In this document: positions 50,896 through 51,381 of the stretch, piece by piece
Position numbering within the stretch: the stretch's first letter is position 1
Layout of the letters: each line of letters starts with the position of its first letter
From: JAFKKS01 sp039808325
Lineage (GTDB): Bacteria; Pseudomonadota; Alphaproteobacteria; Rhizobiales; Xanthobacteraceae
DNA length: 51,381 nt
NCBI GenBank assembly: GCA_039808325.1
Contig: JBDHSU010000011.1
Location: 1 to 51,381 of the forward strand
Direction of reading: 5' to 3'
Notes under the pieces: model-generated
Told to the model about the DNA's origin: nothing
Seen by the model: only the letters and a program-made list of their open reading frames with translations
Databases searched by the model: none
Translations under genes and position numbers: made by a program

Positions 50896-51381
50896 TCAGT
50901 AGCCGCGTGCGCGGTCGATCAGGTGACGCAGCGGCTCGCCCCGCTCGACGGCCTCGATCTGGTCGAAGACTCCCTTCACCAACTCGGATGGCGCCAGATC
51001 GCCGGCATTGTGCGGGGTGACGGTGATCTTCGGATGTGCCCAGAGAGGACTATCCACCGGCAGCGGCTCAGTCGGAAACACGTCCAGAGTCGCCCCGGAA
51101 ATGGCGCCTTCATCCAAAGCCGCGATGATCTCCGCATCAACCTGAAGCTTCCCACGTCCGGCATTGACGAGATACGCGCCGCCGAGCGCGCCGTCACGCT
51201 TGAGCTGCCGGAGAAGCCTGAGATTCAGGATGCCTTCCGTCGCGGCGGTATGCGGCAGCAAACAGACGAGGATCTCCGTTCGCGCAAGAAAGGGGCCGAG
51301 CCCTTCCGCGCCATGAAAGACCTCGACGCCGTCGACCTGCTGCGGCGTTCGGCTCCAGCCCGCCACCTGAAAGCCGATACG
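50896..51381 (-). CDS. 2-hydroxyacid dehydrogenase (GhrA-like glyoxylate/hydroxypyruvate reductase), 5' end cut by window edge
   Basis: The last 161 residues are present; the N-terminus lies beyond base 51381. The D-isomer 2-hydroxyacid dehydrogenase NAD domain shows LVCLLPHTAATEGILN, YLVNAGRGKLQVDAEII (catalytic Arg region), LDVFPTEPLP and TVTPHNAGD with the catalytic His. This pattern fits the GhrA branch reducing glyoxylate or hydroxypyruvate. The frame is open to the edge. Confidence 0.9.
   Translation of the reverse strand, partial: RIGFQVAGWSRTPQQVDGVEVFHGAEGLGPFLARTEILVCLLPHTAATEGILNLRLLRQLKRDGALGGAYLVNAGRGKLQVDAEIIAALDEGAISGATLDVFPTEPLPVDSPLWAHPKITVTPHNAGDLAPSELVKGVFDQIEAVERGEPLRHLIDRARGY

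Overview
The window is about 51 kb of high-G+C chromosomal DNA from an alphaproteobacterium, almost certainly order Hyphomicrobiales (Rhizobiales). The evidence is gene content: the block pckA, chvI/chvG, hprK, EIIA-Man, HPr and ahcY; a PodJ-like polarity protein with Sel1 repeats; IalB, DUF2865 and triple DUF3551 proteins; and the ligase-associated DNA repair set. The palindromic intergenic repeats look like those I remember from Bradyrhizobium/Xanthobacteraceae-type genomes. No rRNA, tRNA, CRISPR array, prophage or intact insertion sequence was seen.

Layout. 1-8.4 kb: fatty-acid or branched-chain acyl-CoA degradation genes (fadJ-like, thiolase, two acyl-CoA dehydrogenases, a LiuR-like MerR regulator), interrupted by a divergent beta-carbonic anhydrase. 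8.6-14.8 kb: PodJ-like protein, a candidate small RNA, a TauE/SafE exporter with its TIGR02186 partner, and a small PHA-type protein. 14.8-22.3 kb: ligase-associated DNA damage response cluster (PdeM, Lhr-like helicase, exonuclease, ATP-dependent ligase) with a TPR-methyltransferase inside it. 22.5-26 kb: small membrane protein, MATE transporter, three secreted DUF3551 paralogues, glycosyltransferase. 26-34.4 kb: ahcY, a regulatory PTS (HPr, EIIA-Man, short HprK), ChvG-ChvI, a HugZ-like protein and pckA. 34.6-46.4 kb: mixed housekeeping genes (FAD oxidoreductase, a low-G+C orphan, DUF2865, MoeB/ThiF, protease-like protein, enoyl-CoA hydratase, DsbA-family isomerase, LysE, membrane proteins, AhpD-like, rlmN, quinone reductase, IalB). 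46.5-51.4 kb: small proteins, a secreted MBL-fold protein, gyrB and a truncated 2-hydroxyacid dehydrogenase.

How the genes work together. The first block is a beta-oxidation module under a MerR regulator whose own promoter carries an inverted repeat. The PTS proteins lack a sugar permease and sit beside ChvGI, as in other Hyphomicrobiales, where they link carbon/energy state to envelope signalling. ahcY has its own promoter with a perfect 8-bp-arm palindrome that resembles a SahR operator. The DNA repair genes form two divergent transcripts.

The most unusual signal is the behaviour of the palindromic repeats. They lie against or inside stop codons of many genes, they encode the last 13 residues of the exonuclease, and one copy is inserted in frame inside the DNA ligase gene. 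Two 125-nt composite copies lie in opposite orientation about 4.5 kb apart, each between convergent genes. No intergenic stretch exceeds 300 bases; the larger ones are described individually.
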